Origin: Terrihabitans soli
Lineage (GTDB): Bacteria; Pseudomonadota; Alphaproteobacteria; Rhizobiales; Methylopilaceae
Reading direction: 5' to 3'
Assembly (NCBI RefSeq): GCF_014191545.1
Contig: NZ_AP023361.1
Coordinates: forward strand, 3,004,501 to 3,068,500
DNA length: 64,000 bases
The notes below the pieces were generated by a model that saw only the letters and a program-made list of their open reading frames with translations, did not search any database and was not told the DNA's origin. Below, piece after piece: positions 41,669 to 52,470 of this stretch (within the stretch, counting starts at the first letter, position 1; each line of letters opens with the position of its first letter). Position numbers and translations under genes: made by a program.

Positions 41669-42417
<749 letters not shown>

Positions 42418-42530
42418 ATCCCCTCGCCCCAAACGAAAGCGGCGCGCCTATTTCGCGCCCGAAGCCTTCTCGGAGCTCCGCCGAAAGCAGATTCTAGCGG
42501 TGAGGAGGCCTTCTTCCCGCTCGCCTCCGC

Positions 42531-44570
42531 TCAGCCCTTAGCCAAACGAAGCGCTCGAAGAGCCCTGCGCATTGACCGCTTGAATAAAGAAGGCGGAGAA
42601 GCGCCGTGCAAGGCGCCAGCCGACGAACCCGCATTAATCAACCGGCCAAGAACTGACGCCTCCGAATGCTTTGACGCGGCATGCTCAAAGCACTTCTGCC
42701 CGAGATTAGAAATCGCGTTCGGTACCTTGAGCTGAGAAATGATTTCTGACAGTTGATGCACCGGCAAATTGTCGGCGGCTGCCAACTCATCAAGATACAT
42801 TCCAAGAGAGAACTGGGGGGAATCGAAAAGCCAAAGATAAGAATCGAAATTCGCCGCCCCCTCACTCAGGAAGGTGAGAACTGTAGGTATTTTCAGGTTT
42901 GCCACCTCTAGCGAGGAGATGCCCATTGCGAACACAATATCGGCATTGCTGACCAAATATCGGTCAAGTTCCTCGCCTATGATCGTGCCATAAAAAATGG
43001 CTTCGACGGACAGCCGGGCACAAGCGTCCTCAAGACGTGACCTCATATTACCATCGCCGATGACGTGCAGCCGCACGCGCACGCTGTCCCGAAGATTTGC
43101 AAGGTTTTCGATCAATGGATTGATGGCGCCGAACTTGTCATCGTCGAGACGACCGAGCCAGGCAATATTGACATACCCCGGCTCGTGGAAGCCTCCTGTT
43201 CGAGAGATGGCTTTTTGGGTGGCGTATACTGGGACAAAGTTTCGAGTGAAGGTCGCATTCAACACCCTCTCCGCGGCCTTCCAGCACGACCAATCCATGA
43301 AGATCAAAGAACGAAAGGCGTGCAGCCACTCGATGTGCTGCTTCGCGGCCTCCCCCGTCTTAGAGGTGCGATAGCATAGCCATTCAAAACTCTTTGGATG
43401 AGCGAACCAGGAAAGAAGCCTGACGTTACGACCCGTAATTACGGGAAGTTCAAAGCCTAGGGTCGCGGGAAACACCAGCAAACCACCTTGCAGAAGCTTC
43501 AACTCCGACCCCTGTTCGATCATTTTCACGCCGCTACCGGAAAGCATCCGCCTGCAAACGCCATCCTTATAGTCGATAAAGAATACCTGGAAATGCAAGT
43601 CGTCAGCCAACGCGCGCGCAAGACGTGTGAACAGAAACTCATAGCCCCCGACTGTCCGGCTCGGCAAAAGGAATGCAAAAGTGGGGCTTTCTGCTCCCGT
43701 AGTTTTGTTTCTGGCGGCGACAACCGAGAGATAAGTTTCCCAAAATTTGACTTGCGCAGCGGGCGGCAGATCTTCGACAAACGGAGCCGCTGCTCCAGAG
43801 GATTTTTCCGCCATTTCGAGAAAGTAGGTGGCGCCCCGGCCGTCAAAAAACTGCAACATCTCCGCGTAGAACTCGCTGTTCAGATAATGCTGTTCGGAGA
43901 CTGAAAGACTCATCCATATTCCAGTGTCCAAGACGCGATAAACGCTGCGGATCGTTGGATCAAAGTACCCCTTGCCGCGCGCGAGATGGAGTAGTGAACG
44001 GAAGGATTCTCCCTCGTAAATCTTTTCCTGGGGCGTTCCGACTTTGGAGCGCAACACATCGATATTCTCGGCAAAAGCCCCGCAATTTCGATAGAATGTC
44101 GCTGATGTATGCCCAGCAACAGCGCCACTCAGGTGGTCAAAGCCAAACGTCCGACTCATACCCGAATGGTATGGACGCTGTTTTCCATTCTCTTCCAGAA
44201 GCGTGTTGCTCATGAACACGGTATAGTCTGCGTGACCGTCAAGGAAGTCGAGCGCCGCCTGGATATGATGCGGGTCCGTCCAATAGTCGTCCGGATCAAG
44301 GACGGTCACATACCGCGCGCCTGCCTTCTCATAGCATCGAATCGAGTTTCCGAGGCAGCCTGCATTGCTTGCGTTTGGATAGCTTCGAATTTTTTGCGGG
44401 TAGCGTTGACAAAACTGATCGATGATGGTCTGGCTGTCGTCAGTCGACGCATCGTCGCAGATTATGATTTCGTACGTATACGTTGTTTCTTGGCCAAGGA
44501 CCGACGTCAAGGCATCTTCAATGTACTTACCCTTGTTGTAAACTGGTATAAGGATTTGAAGATCAAGCAT
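42531..44570 (-). CDS. Two-domain glycosyltransferase (GT2 plus GT4-like)
   Basis: 679 residues. The N-terminal GT-A domain (1 to about 240) has ILIPVYNKGKYIEDALTSVL, IIICDDASTDDS and the DxD of VTVLDPDDYW. The C-terminal half is GT-B-like: FLLPSRTVGGYEFLFTRLARAL, NIAWLGRLDDDKF, LHVIGDGNMRSRLEDA, AIFYGTI and FAMGISSLEVANLKIPTV, the GT4 donor site with E of SLEVA. Fusions of this kind add two sugars in succession to a lipid- or surface-linked glycan. Cytosolic; no membrane segments. Base composition is clearly lower in GC than the flanks. Confidence 0.85.
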   Translation of the reverse strand: MLDLQILIPVYNKGKYIEDALTSVLGQETTYTYEIIICDDASTDDSQTIIDQFCQRYPQKIRSYPNASNAGCLGNSIRCYEKAGARYVTVLDPDDYWTDPHHIQAALDFLDGHADYTVFMSNTLLEENGKQRPYHSGMSRTFGFDHLSGAVAGHTSATFYRNCGAFAENIDVLRSKVGTPQEKIYEGESFRSLLHLARGKGYFDPTIRSVYRVLDTGIWMSLSVSEQHYLNSEFYAEMLQFFDGRGATYFLEMAEKSSGAAAPFVEDLPPAAQVKFWETYLSVVAARNKTTGAESPTFAFLLPSRTVGGYEFLFTRLARALADDLHFQVFFIDYKDGVCRRMLSGSGVKMIEQGSELKLLQGGLLVFPATLGFELPVITGRNVRLLSWFAHPKSFEWLCYRTSKTGEAAKQHIEWLHAFRSLIFMDWSCWKAAERVLNATFTRNFVPVYATQKAISRTGGFHEPGYVNIAWLGRLDDDKFGAINPLIENLANLRDSVRVRLHVIGDGNMRSRLEDACARLSVEAIFYGTIIGEELDRYLVSNADIVFAMGISSLEVANLKIPTVLTFLSEGAANFDSYLWLFDSPQFSLGMYLDELAAADNLPVHQLSEIISQLKVPNAISNLGQKCFEHAASKHSEASVLGRLINAGSSAGALHGASPPSLFKRSMRRALRALRLAKG

Positions 44571-44850
44571 GCCGGATCATACCACATTTCGTCAGATTGG
44601 TGATTTGGTCGTAGGGCAAAGTTCCGGTTTTGAACGCACATCATCACTCGGCTCGGCTACGATATCGCGGCCTTCCGCTTTAAAGGCCAGCTACAACATG
44701 TCAAACCGTCAGCCCGCCCTGCCTTATGATGCTAGGCAAGGGCAGCCCGGCTACCTTGACGAGCATCAGTAGCTCAGGCTCTATCTGTGCGAAGATGCTG
44801 GGTCGATAAAGTATTCGGCGGAGCGATGTTTACCTTACAGGTTTTTCGGA
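44571..44850. other. Divergent intergenic region between two glycosyltransferase genes
   Basis: 280 bp, lower in GC than the flanks. It presumably carries both promoters. I saw no hairpin terminator, direct-repeat boundary or recognisable operator. No open frame in it has a plausible ribosome site. Confidence 0.4.
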
Positions 44851-46074
44851 ATGCGAAAAGTTCGGCGCGAGTTCGCACGAATCTTCAGGAATTCGGCAAG
44901 CTTTCTCGAGAGGATTAGTCGAAGCGTCGATCCAACGTTATTTTGGAACGGATATTCCGATCCAGCATCTCGGACCGGTTTTGTAAAAGTAAGGTCGGTC
45001 CGCTCCTGGTGCTTTGAACACGACCTTTCCTATACCGTAATTGCGCCTGCGAAAAAGACGCCCGTAGACAGGCCAAAGGTCATCGGCACCCCGCCCTACG
45101 AACCGCGCGGCGGACACGCAGAGCTTCCGGAAGTCTACTTGGCGCGACTTAGGGACGTCACGATCATTGGCGGCACGACGATAATTTCGCCAGAGCCGGG
45201 CGTGATTCTTTACGATGAGATCGCCCTCTCGTCCGGATTCCCCTACGGCAGCAGGACGCCCGCTCTTGAAATTCGCCCTGCCTTGAGTTGTTTTCCGTGC
45301 TCAGTGGGGCGCGTTGATAGGGCTGTTCACTTCTGCAAGGAAGGGCACTCAAATTATTTCCATTGGCTGACGGACTGCCTGCCGCGTTTGATGCTGACAG
45401 AACACGAACCCGATCTTCGGGGGTGGCCTCTGCTCGTCGATAGTGACGTCCCCCCTCAATGCATGGATGCGCTGCGAAGAGTCACATCGCGAGAAATTAT
45501 CAACGTTCCTCATAAGGCATGCATAGAAGTTGGCGAGCTGGCCTTCCCTTCAGAACTGTCTGTGCTTCACGATCGTTATGAAGGAACGGTCGACTTGGAG
45601 CGAGACATTGTCCTCCGTCCTGAATCTCTTCTTTTTACCCGTGAAAAGCTCCTGGGGAAAAGGCGAGCAGAGCCACGCACGAAAATCTATGTCTCTCGTG
45701 CAAACGGGCGTTATCGAAAGCTGCTCAATGAGCAAGAGATCATCCGCCACGTAAAGCGCCGGGGATTCTCGATCGTTTCACCGGAAGAAATGACCTTGGA
45801 CGAACAGATCGATATATTTTCCAACGCTTCCCACATCGTCGGCCCCACAGGGGCGGGGTTCGCCAATATGCTGTTTGCACCTCAAGGGTGCCAGGCGACG
45901 GTCCTCGTCGGTGATAACGCAAATACGAATTTGTATTTTTTGAACCAGATCGCCCACGCGTTTAGTATAGATCTCACCTACGTTGTCGGGTCAGAGGTCG
46001 CCGGGAGATTCATGCCTGCCGTGCACAACGACTACTCCGTCGATATCAGCCTGCTGGATCTGGCGATCGGGTAA
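44851..46074 (+). CDS. Glycosyltransferase family 61 (DUF563) protein
   Basis: 407 residues. The GT61 signatures are AVHFCKEGHSNYFHWLTDCLPRLMLTEHEPD (residues about 160-190), LLFTREKLLGKRRAEPRTKIYVSRAN and IFSNASHIVGPTGAGFANMLFAPQG. Bacterial members transfer pentoses or hexoses to capsule, LPS or exopolysaccharide. It is divergent from the GT2-GT4 fusion and convergent with the next GT2 gene. The low GC and rare codons place it in the island. Confidence 0.88.
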   Translation: MRKVRREFARIFRNSASFLERISRSVDPTLFWNGYSDPASRTGFVKVRSVRSWCFEHDLSYTVIAPAKKTPVDRPKVIGTPPYEPRGGHAELPEVYLARLRDVTIIGGTTIISPEPGVILYDEIALSSGFPYGSRTPALEIRPALSCFPCSVGRVDRAVHFCKEGHSNYFHWLTDCLPRLMLTEHEPDLRGWPLLVDSDVPPQCMDALRRVTSREIINVPHKACIEVGELAFPSELSVLHDRYEGTVDLERDIVLRPESLLFTREKLLGKRRAEPRTKIYVSRANGRYRKLLNEQEIIRHVKRRGFSIVSPEEMTLDEQIDIFSNASHIVGPTGAGFANMLFAPQGCQATVLVGDNANTNLYFLNQIAHAFSIDLTYVVGSEVAGRFMPAVHNDYSVDISLLDLAIG

Positions 46075-46168
46075 CGCGCCCCGGTGTCGTAGCTCCTAGG
46101 CCTGGACGCCGGCTATCGGCGCGCCGCAAGAGATGCGAGAACGGCCGGGCGTTTAGCTCCAATGAACC

Positions 46169-47152
46169 TCACGCCTGCCCTTCGGTCGTTCGCCGTTTTT
46201 CTTCGGTCAGTCGCGCAAATTCGCGCCGCATGTCTCTGTTCATGCGGGCCTGAAGCTGCCAGGCCCGCAACGGGTTTCTCCTGCGCTTTATCATCAACTC
46301 AGCGAAGCCGTAATCGAAGCCGTCAAGAATAACTTCAAGCTTCTTTAGCCGCCTGGTGATGGCGGCGGTCACGGCGTCTCGATCGCCGAGTCCTACACGC
46401 AGCGCGTCGGCACGTCTCTGATGAAGAGTGGAGATTTCCCTTGCCACCGCGGAGCGTCGCAGTTTGCGGTACTCCGCGAAGCTGGAAGGTTGCCGGTGAT
46501 AAAAACTTGCGCCGGACCCGACCGTATAGGACACCAGCGGCAAATCTATATATGCAATTTTGCCTGTAAGTGCCGCCCGGAAGCCAAGGATGAGGTCTTC
46601 GTATGGGCCATCTTCCGGCAAGGGACCGAACTTATCAAACAGCGAGCGTCGCCATGCGCCTGTTGCGCCGACGTACAGACTCATCGAGGTAGCGCACTCC
46701 CGCAGATGCCAATCGCGCAGAAAGAGAATCGCTGGAGCGGCGCGTTCTAAAAAATCAACTCGGGCGTCTTCATCGCCTACGGGCTCTACACTTGAGTGCA
46801 CGAGAACTACGTCGTCACGGCGGAAGGCTTGAAGAACTTTATCCGCCCTGTCAGGGCGCGAGATGTCGTCGGCGGCCGCTGCGATTATAGGGTCACCGCT
46901 CGACAGCTGAATGCACCGATTGAGATGCGCGCATATCCCAAGATTGCGTTCCGTCTGCTGGACCGTCACGAGGTGCGGGCCCCGATATCCGACCACGGCC
47001 TCTTGTATGCGGCTGAACGTTTGATCGTCCGAGCAATCGTCGGAAATGAAAATCTCGAGCGGATCGCCTGCCTGATTCAATACAGCTTGAACGGCGCTCT
47101 GCACGCAATCTTGCTGATTATAAGAAAGCAGGATGAAGGAGGCTTTGCGCAT
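46169..47152 (-). CDS. GT2 family glycosyltransferase
   Basis: 327 residues. A single GT-A domain: SFILLSYNQQDCVQSAVQAVLNQ, EIFISDDCSDDQTF and the DxD in AAADDISRPDR. The C-terminus is a long basic helix (IKRRRNPLRAWQLQARMNRDMRREFARL). It is the third gene of the operon with the ketoisomerase and aminotransferase, 34 nt downstream, so it is a candidate to transfer the 3-amino-3,6-dideoxyhexose made by them. Confidence 0.88.
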   Translation of the reverse strand: MRKASFILLSYNQQDCVQSAVQAVLNQAGDPLEIFISDDCSDDQTFSRIQEAVVGYRGPHLVTVQQTERNLGICAHLNRCIQLSSGDPIIAAAADDISRPDRADKVLQAFRRDDVVLVHSSVEPVGDEDARVDFLERAAPAILFLRDWHLRECATSMSLYVGATGAWRRSLFDKFGPLPEDGPYEDLILGFRAALTGKIAYIDLPLVSYTVGSGASFYHRQPSSFAEYRKLRRSAVAREISTLHQRRADALRVGLGDRDAVTAAITRRLKKLEVILDGFDYGFAELMIKRRRNPLRAWQLQARMNRDMRREFARLTEEKRRTTEGQA

Positions 47153-47186
47153 TCACGACCCGGGCTATCCATAAATTTGGGCTCGG

Positions 47187-48308
47187 CTAAAGAGACGACT
47201 GCCTGAATTCGCGGTCAACGGTATTCACCGCATCTATAACTGCCTGCTGCATTTCTCTGTCGAGAAACGGCCCCATAGGAAGACTCAAAACCTCTGCTGC
47301 CATTTGCCGGGCGATCGGAAGCTCCTCGGGCACACTTCCATATTCGGCGTATGCTATCTGCATATGCGGCGGGATCGGGTAATGGATCAGCGTACCGACT
47401 CCCAGTTCCGCCAGACGATGCTGAAGAAGGTCCCGCTTGTCGCTACGCACGACATACAGATGCCATGCGGACTCAACCCAACCGGGGGTCAGCGGCAGCT
47501 GCAAATCTGTGCTGGCAAGACCCGCATCGTATCGCCGCGCGATACCGCGACGATGTTCGGTCCAACGATCAAGGTGCCTAAGTTTGACCCGTAACACTGC
47601 AGCTTGCAATGGATCAAGGCGGGAGTTGGCGCCCTTTACTTCATGAACGTACTTCACCCGGCTGCCATAGTTGCGCAGCGTTTTAATTCGTTCCGCCACC
47701 GCATCATTGTTCGTCGTGATCGCGCCCGCATCCCCGACTGCACCCAAATTCTTTCCCGGATAGAAACTCCAACAAACGACATCGCCCTGAGCGCCGATGC
47801 GACGTCCCTTATAATTTGCGCCGTGCGCCTGTGCGGCATCTTCAATGACCTTCAGGCACTTCTCGCTTGCCAAGGAGAGGATAGGGTCAAGGTCCGCCGG
47901 CTGCCCGTACAAATGGACCGGAAGGATGGCCTTGGTACGAGACGTAATCTTCTCGCCGATCCGTCCGGGGTCCATGTTGTATGTTCGACAGTCAGGCTCA
48001 ACAGCCACAGGGCGGGCTCCAACGGCCGACACCGCCAGCCATGTTGCGATATAGGTATTGGACGGCACCAAAACCTCGTCACCTGAGCCGACGTCCAGGG
48101 CGCGTAAGGCTAGCGTCAAAGCATCCAATCCGTTCGCCAAGCCCACCGCGGCTTTCGCGCCGCAGTAATCCGCCCACTCGCGCTCAAACAGTTCCACCTC
48201 TTCGCCGAGAATGTAAATACCGCTATCCATAACGCGAGCGATCGCCTCTGTGATTTCGTCACGAAGCGGCTCGCTGGTCAGCTTGAGATCGAGAAACGGA
48301 ATCTTCAC
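47187..48308 (-). CDS. DegT/DnrJ/EryC1 aminotransferase (FdtB/QdtB-like, sugar 3-aminotransferase)
   Basis: 373 residues, GTG start overlapping the stop of the ketoisomerase gene (GTGA). PLP fold type [80 protein letters not shown], with the Schiff-base Lys in YPGKNLG. With FdtA/QdtA-type partners such enzymes transfer an amino group to C3 of a dTDP-3-keto-6-deoxyhexose. The product could be dTDP-Fuc3N or dTDP-Qui3N; the isomerase sequence does not let me decide. Confidence 0.9.
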   Translation of the reverse strand: MKIPFLDLKLTSEPLRDEITEAIARVMDSGIYILGEEVELFEREWADYCGAKAAVGLANGLDALTLALRALDVGSGDEVLVPSNTYIATWLAVSAVGARPVAVEPDCRTYNMDPGRIGEKITSRTKAILPVHLYGQPADLDPILSLASEKCLKVIEDAAQAHGANYKGRRIGAQGDVVCWSFYPGKNLGAVGDAGAITTNNDAVAERIKTLRNYGSRVKYVHEVKGANSRLDPLQAAVLRVKLRHLDRWTEHRRGIARRYDAGLASTDLQLPLTPGWVESAWHLYVVRSDKRDLLQHRLAELGVGTLIHYPIPPHMQIAYAEYGSVPEELPIARQMAAEVLSLPMGPFLDREMQQAVIDAVNTVDREFRQSSL

Positions 48309-48709
48309 TGCGCGCGCTCGGCTGCCTTCAAAAACTCGCTGTAACTCCGATAGTAGTCGGCTTCGTCATAATACTCGGATGCGAGCACCATGCAGACCGC
48401 CCCTTGACTGAAGCTATCTATTTCGCGCCACACCAACCGGCTGATATGCAGTCCACGTCGCGGGTTTCGTAGCCAATATTCTCCCTGGGTCCGGCCATCA
48501 TCAGTTTTGACGCGAAAACTTCCCGATAAGGCAAAAACGACCTGCTCCAATTGCTTGTGCGCGTGCCCGCCGCGTTCGGCGTCCACGGGCACATTGTACA
48601 GGAAATACACTCTTTTGATCGAAAACGGGACGTGACGCATCCCTTCCATGAAGGTCAGATCACCCCGGGGGTCCGATATCACCGGCAAGTCAATAAGAGT
48701 GGCACCCAA
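48305..48709 (-). CDS. FdtA/QdtA family dTDP-4-oxo-6-deoxyglucose 3,4-ketoisomerase
   Basis: A 134-residue cupin. [57 protein letters not shown] and the active-site His pair in GGHAHK are FdtA/QdtA signatures, as is [34 protein letters not shown] take the TTG at 48709 because CGGAG lies 7 nt upstream; a TTG at 48730 in frame has no ribosome site. It makes the 3-keto sugar for the aminotransferase, whose GTG overlaps its stop. RmlA and RmlB, which would supply the substrate, are outside the window. Confidence 0.88.
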   Translation of the reverse strand: MGATLIDLPVISDPRGDLTFMEGMRHVPFSIKRVYFLYNVPVDAERGGHAHKQLEQVVFALSGSFRVKTDDGRTQGEYWLRNPRRGLHISRLVWREIDSFSQGAVCMVLASEYYDEADYYRSYSEFLKAAERAQ

Positions 48710-48819
48710 AGGAAATCTCCGAAGTGTCAATTGTCAGGACCCGAACGCCTCCGGGATCCCTGGGACGGGCGCCGTTCGTCTTTTTATGACGCGGCAATTT
48801 CGGTTGTCTATCACAAAGC

Positions 48820-48860
48820 GATCGGCAGGCATCTTTCATTCTGGGAGACGCCTGCCGATC
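48820..48860. repeat. Perfect 11-bp inverted repeat in a divergent promoter region
   Basis: GATCGGCAGGC (48820-48830) and GCCTGCCGATC (48850-48860) are exact reverse complements separated by 19 nt. The 305-bp gap otherwise holds no gene. No T-run follows on either strand, so it is more like an operator pair or an RNA structure than a terminator. It lies between the start of the ketoisomerase gene and the start of the acyltransferase gene. Confidence 0.5.
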
Positions 48861-49014
48861 CCCGACCTGTCGCAACTCACACGTCTGGACGAGGCGTATC
48901 GAGCGTGACGCTAGCGGCTCAGGGTTCACTCCCTCGGCCTTTGCCACGAACGCTTTCAGACGCTTGACGCACGCCAACGACTCGGATGGGTACGTTGAAG
49001 GCTTCGGGGGCGGC

Positions 49015-50082
49015 ATGGAACAGATCAGGGCCTTGACGACGATCCGCTTCGTCGCGGCATTTTATGTGTTCCTTTTTCATATGCATGTGCATTTTGATCT
49101 GGGCTTCCGGGGTACCCTCGCGCGTTTCGTCAACAATGGTGCGGTCGGAATGACGATCTTTTTCGTCCTTTCCGGCTTTATCCTTGCGGTTACCTACGGT
49201 ACGGACCTCAACGTCAGAAAGTTCGCGGTTCGCCGGGTAGCTCGCATCGTGCCGGTGTATACTCTTGCGGCGCTTCTGACATTGCCCTGGTTCTGGGGTC
49301 CCAAGACAGACACACTCACAGAGGCGACGGTCGTCGTCCTTGCGCACCTATTCATGGTGCAGGCATGGGACCGCGCGCTATTTCCGGTCTGGAATTTCTC
49401 CGCGAGCTGGTCGCTTTCCGCAGAGGCGTTCTTTTACCTCTGCTTCCCTGCTCTGCTTTGGATGCTGCGCAAGCGGAGCAATTCGGTCGTTTGGGCCATC
49501 CTGGCTATTGGCATTGCCGCATCACTTGTCCCCGCGGTCGCTTGGCACGTTTTTCATGCTGGCCGATCAGTCTATTCCGTGCCCATCTGGCGCTTTCCGG
49601 AGTTTATCAGCGGGGCATGCGCCGGCGTTTTATACGCGCGTGGAATGCGATTTGAGAATCCAGGCCGATGGGCTATTGCCGCGTTCACAATTTTTGTATG
49701 TATACTTTGTTGGGTAAAATCGGAGATTTATGTCGATCTGAACGTGATCGCGCTTCCCAGTATTTTGATCTTGCTCGCGACTATACCCGACTGTCGGATT
49801 CGAGCTCTCGAGAGCAACTCGGCTGTATTTCTTGGCAAGATAAGCTTCGCCGCTTACCTCCTGCAGACGCCACTTATCTTTGTAATCCGCGATCATAAAG
49901 CGACGCCGGACCTCGCTCTACTCATGGAGCACTCCGCGCCGTTCTTCGCGCTAGCGCTCGCCGTTCTTCTCGCAGCTTCCGCACTTGTTTTTCTTGCTGT
50001 GGAGGAACCGGCGCGTGCGGCACTTACGAAACGCTTCGAAGCAGCCAAGCGCGAGAAGCCGGACGCCAGCGCCGCTTCTTAA
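49015..50082 (+). CDS. Acyltransferase 3 family protein of the glycan island
   Basis: 355 residues from the ATG at 49015 (MEQIRALTTIRFVAAFYVFLFHMHVHFDLGF), the usual opening of the family with its catalytic His; a TTG at 48964 is possible. About ten membrane helices. FFVLSGFILAVTYG and FSASWSLSAEAFFYLCFPALLWML are typical of the exopolysaccharide/O-antigen O-acetyltransferases (OafA/ExoZ-like). It is transcribed away from the amino-sugar operon and probably O-acylates the same glycan at the inner membrane. Confidence 0.88.
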   Translation: MEQIRALTTIRFVAAFYVFLFHMHVHFDLGFRGTLARFVNNGAVGMTIFFVLSGFILAVTYGTDLNVRKFAVRRVARIVPVYTLAALLTLPWFWGPKTDTLTEATVVVLAHLFMVQAWDRALFPVWNFSASWSLSAEAFFYLCFPALLWMLRKRSNSVVWAILAIGIAASLVPAVAWHVFHAGRSVYSVPIWRFPEFISGACAGVLYARGMRFENPGRWAIAAFTIFVCILCWVKSEIYVDLNVIALPSILILLATIPDCRIRALESNSAVFLGKISFAAYLLQTPLIFVIRDHKATPDLALLMEHSAPFFALALAVLLAASALVFLAVEEPARAALTKRFEAAKREKPDASAAS

Positions 50083-50137
50083 CAAATCAACGGTCCCGAT
50101 CATCCGTTCGGTCGAATGGACGATCTGCTGGCGTGCC

Positions 50138-51880
50138 TCACTTCACCCGCCACACCTTGAACACATCGCCGGCCGGCACGGGATCGAGCCCCGAAGGCAC
50201 ATCGCCTTTTTCCAGCGCCGTTCGCAGGCTGTCTTTGGGGAAAGCGACGGGAGAGGTGCCGCGGGCCGGGCACAGCATCACATAAACAACGCCGCGCGTT
50301 TTCAGCAGCGATACCGCGAACCCGGCAGGTGCAGCCCACAGATCGTGCGCCGTGGAAATGCCCTCGCCCATCCGGTGATAGGGAGCCGCCAGCGCGCTGT
50401 GCGGCGTATGCGCCAGGAGATGCGGCCCGGTGTCGATATCGGCGAGAACAAGGCCCGGAGTGACCGCGGCAAATTCCGCAAAGCTTGCGCTGGCCGTGCA
50501 CAGCTTGCGGTCTGCGGAGGTCTCGGCCCGCTGCGATCCGGCGATAGCGGCGGCCGCAAAAGCGATCGGTGTCGGCGAAATGAGAAGCGCGGCGATCCCT
50601 GTCGCCACGAAGTTTCCGCCGATCCGCTTCGGCAAAAGAAGCGGGAACACTCCGGCGAGAAGCACTGCCGCAAACGCGCCGGCATAGGACAGCGAGCGCA
50701 CGACAAAGAAGCCCGACAGCAGGGCCGCGATGAAAACGGCGACGACGAGAATGAAGGCGGGATCGCGAAGGAGCTTGCGCTCACGCACCACCGCAATTGC
50801 AAAAGCGATCAGGGCCAGCACCGGCGGTGCCATCAGCGTCGCGGCCAACGGCGGCCGGATTTTGTAGAAGTCCGGCCAGCTCATGACTTCGACGACATGG
50901 TCGAACCAGTCGGTTTTGAGGCGCGGCGCCATATGCGCGAAGGGGCCGGACGCGCAAGCGGGATCGAGGCCGAGATAAAAGGCGAGCGAGACGCCGCCCG
51001 CAGCAAGCACCGCGAAGAGGCGCAGCAAGCGTCCGCCTTTGACAAAACTTGCGAGCAGAAGGCCGAGCGATGCGGCCGCAAGACCGGCCAGAAGATTGAC
51101 CGAAAGCATGTCACAGGCCGTTGCCGTCCAGAGCCGCGGCGGCGTCTGCGCAGCGAAAGCGATCAAAGCCGTCGCACCCAGAGCCAGCGCATAGCGGCGC
51201 GCGGCCTTTGCGTAGTGTGCGCCGTCGGCAAAGCGCAGGGCGATTTTCACGCCGCAGAGCGCGGCGAAGATGATCGCCTCAAGTCCGATGGCGAGAAGAA
51301 GCCCCGTCGCGATGCCGGCGAGCCAAGGCCCCCAGCGCGTTTCGAGATTGACCGCCCCGGCCAGCACCAGCATGGACAGCGCGATCTGCGCATTGTGATG
51401 ATCGATCCTTCCCGGGCCGAACTGCATCTGCACCGGAACGGACGCGATGAAGATCGCGGCGGCCAGCACCGCGGCCGAACCGCCGAGACGGCGCGCAACC
51501 AGCGCCGCACCGAGCACAAGCGGAAACACCCAAAGCAGCGGCCAAACGAAGCGGAAGACGAGTTCGGCGGTCTCGGGCGACAAGAAGAGACCGAGTATCC
51601 CATCGAGAAGAGCCATCGCTCCATCGAGCAGGCGCGACCAGTGCATATCGAGACCTTCGGGCGGCTGAAGGCGGTCGATATGCGTGTCGAACCAGGCACG
51701 GCCGGACAAAAGATCGCGAACCATCGACAGGCGCAGCGCGTCGTCGGTGTCGCCGAGCGAGTCGGGCAGGCGGCTCCAGCCGCGCATCGCCTGGATCGTG
51801 GCGACGAGCAGCGTGGCGGCGAGCGCCACGCGCGCCGGACGCCCGGGCGATATAAGGTCCGGAACCGGCGACCAGTTCAT
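50138..51880 (-). CDS. Polytopic membrane protein, GT-C glycosyltransferase-like
   Basis: 580 residues with about 13 hydrophobic helices and a soluble C-terminal domain (450-580). After the first helix it reads SLGDTDDALRLSMVRDLLSGRAWFDTHIDRLQPPEGLDMHWSRLLDG, an acidic/HWSR loop like the first periplasmic loop of GT-C enzymes (Stt3/PMT/ArnT type), and GRIDHHNAQIAL resembles the second. It probably uses a polyprenyl-linked sugar. Family membership is from layout, so the acceptor and donor are unknown. It is divergent from GtrA. Confidence 0.65.
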   Translation of the reverse strand: MNWSPVPDLISPGRPARVALAATLLVATIQAMRGWSRLPDSLGDTDDALRLSMVRDLLSGRAWFDTHIDRLQPPEGLDMHWSRLLDGAMALLDGILGLFLSPETAELVFRFVWPLLWVFPLVLGAALVARRLGGSAAVLAAAIFIASVPVQMQFGPGRIDHHNAQIALSMLVLAGAVNLETRWGPWLAGIATGLLLAIGLEAIIFAALCGVKIALRFADGAHYAKAARRYALALGATALIAFAAQTPPRLWTATACDMLSVNLLAGLAAASLGLLLASFVKGGRLLRLFAVLAAGGVSLAFYLGLDPACASGPFAHMAPRLKTDWFDHVVEVMSWPDFYKIRPPLAATLMAPPVLALIAFAIAVVRERKLLRDPAFILVVAVFIAALLSGFFVVRSLSYAGAFAAVLLAGVFPLLLPKRIGGNFVATGIAALLISPTPIAFAAAAIAGSQRAETSADRKLCTASASFAEFAAVTPGLVLADIDTGPHLLAHTPHSALAAPYHRMGEGISTAHDLWAAPAGFAVSLLKTRGVVYVMLCPARGTSPVAFPKDSLRTALEKGDVPSGLDPVPAGDVFKVWRVK

Positions 51881-52011
51881 CTGAAACTCCCCGCCGCCAA
51901 CATGCCCGGCCCGGGTTCATGCCGGGTAAAGGTCCCGCGCCTGCGTGGAGTTACGCATCCTTTAGGCTTTTCGGGCCAATCTCCCGCCAGCCGTAACCCG
52001 AGTTCAATTCC

Positions 52012-52470
52012 GTGCCGCCAGCCGCCCTCACCAAGCCTGCTCCCGCGCGGCCGTCTTCCGCTATCGCTTTGCTGCAGCTGGTTTTTTCGTTCAATCTGAC
52101 GCGCTTCCTCATGGTCGGCGGCGCCGGCCTCATCCTCGATGCCGGCCTGTTTTCGCTCCTGGCTTATGAAGGCGTTCCCGAGCCGCTCGCCCGCGCCGCC
52201 TCGCTCGGCGCCGCAACATTTTTGACCTGGCGGCTGAACCGCCGTTTCACATTCGGGGACAGCCACAGGCTCCAGCCCTTCGAAGGCAGCTGGTATGTCG
52301 CGGTGGCGCTGGGTGCCCAGGGCCTGTCCTATCTGATCTTCCTGACGCTGCGCGGCATCACACCGGATCTTCCGGCCCTCGGAGCGCTCCTGATCGGCGC
52401 GATCACTGCTACGGCCTTCTCCTATTCGGGCCAGCGCTTCCTGACATTCAGAGGACGCGTGCGCGCATGA
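52012..52470 (+). CDS. GtrA family membrane protein
   Basis: 152 residues with four transmembrane helices and the GtrA landmarks FNLTRFLMVGGAGLILDAGLFSLL and TFLTWRLNRRFTFGDS. GtrA proteins are thought to flip polyprenyl-phosphate-linked sugars across the inner membrane. The start is a GTG at 52012. It overlaps the FAD oxidoreductase by ATGA and is divergent from the GT-C-like gene, suggesting that the three serve one envelope glycan. Confidence 0.9.
   Translation: MPPAALTKPAPARPSSAIALLQLVFSFNLTRFLMVGGAGLILDAGLFSLLAYEGVPEPLARAASLGAATFLTWRLNRRFTFGDSHRLQPFEGSWYVAVALGAQGLSYLIFLTLRGITPDLPALGALLIGAITATAFSYSGQRFLTFRGRVRA

Noticed and set aside
49985-52099. 704-codon open frame on the plus strand
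   Set aside because: It covers the minus-strand GT-C-like gene, and its Arg/Glu/Gly-rich composition is typical of an antisense shadow.
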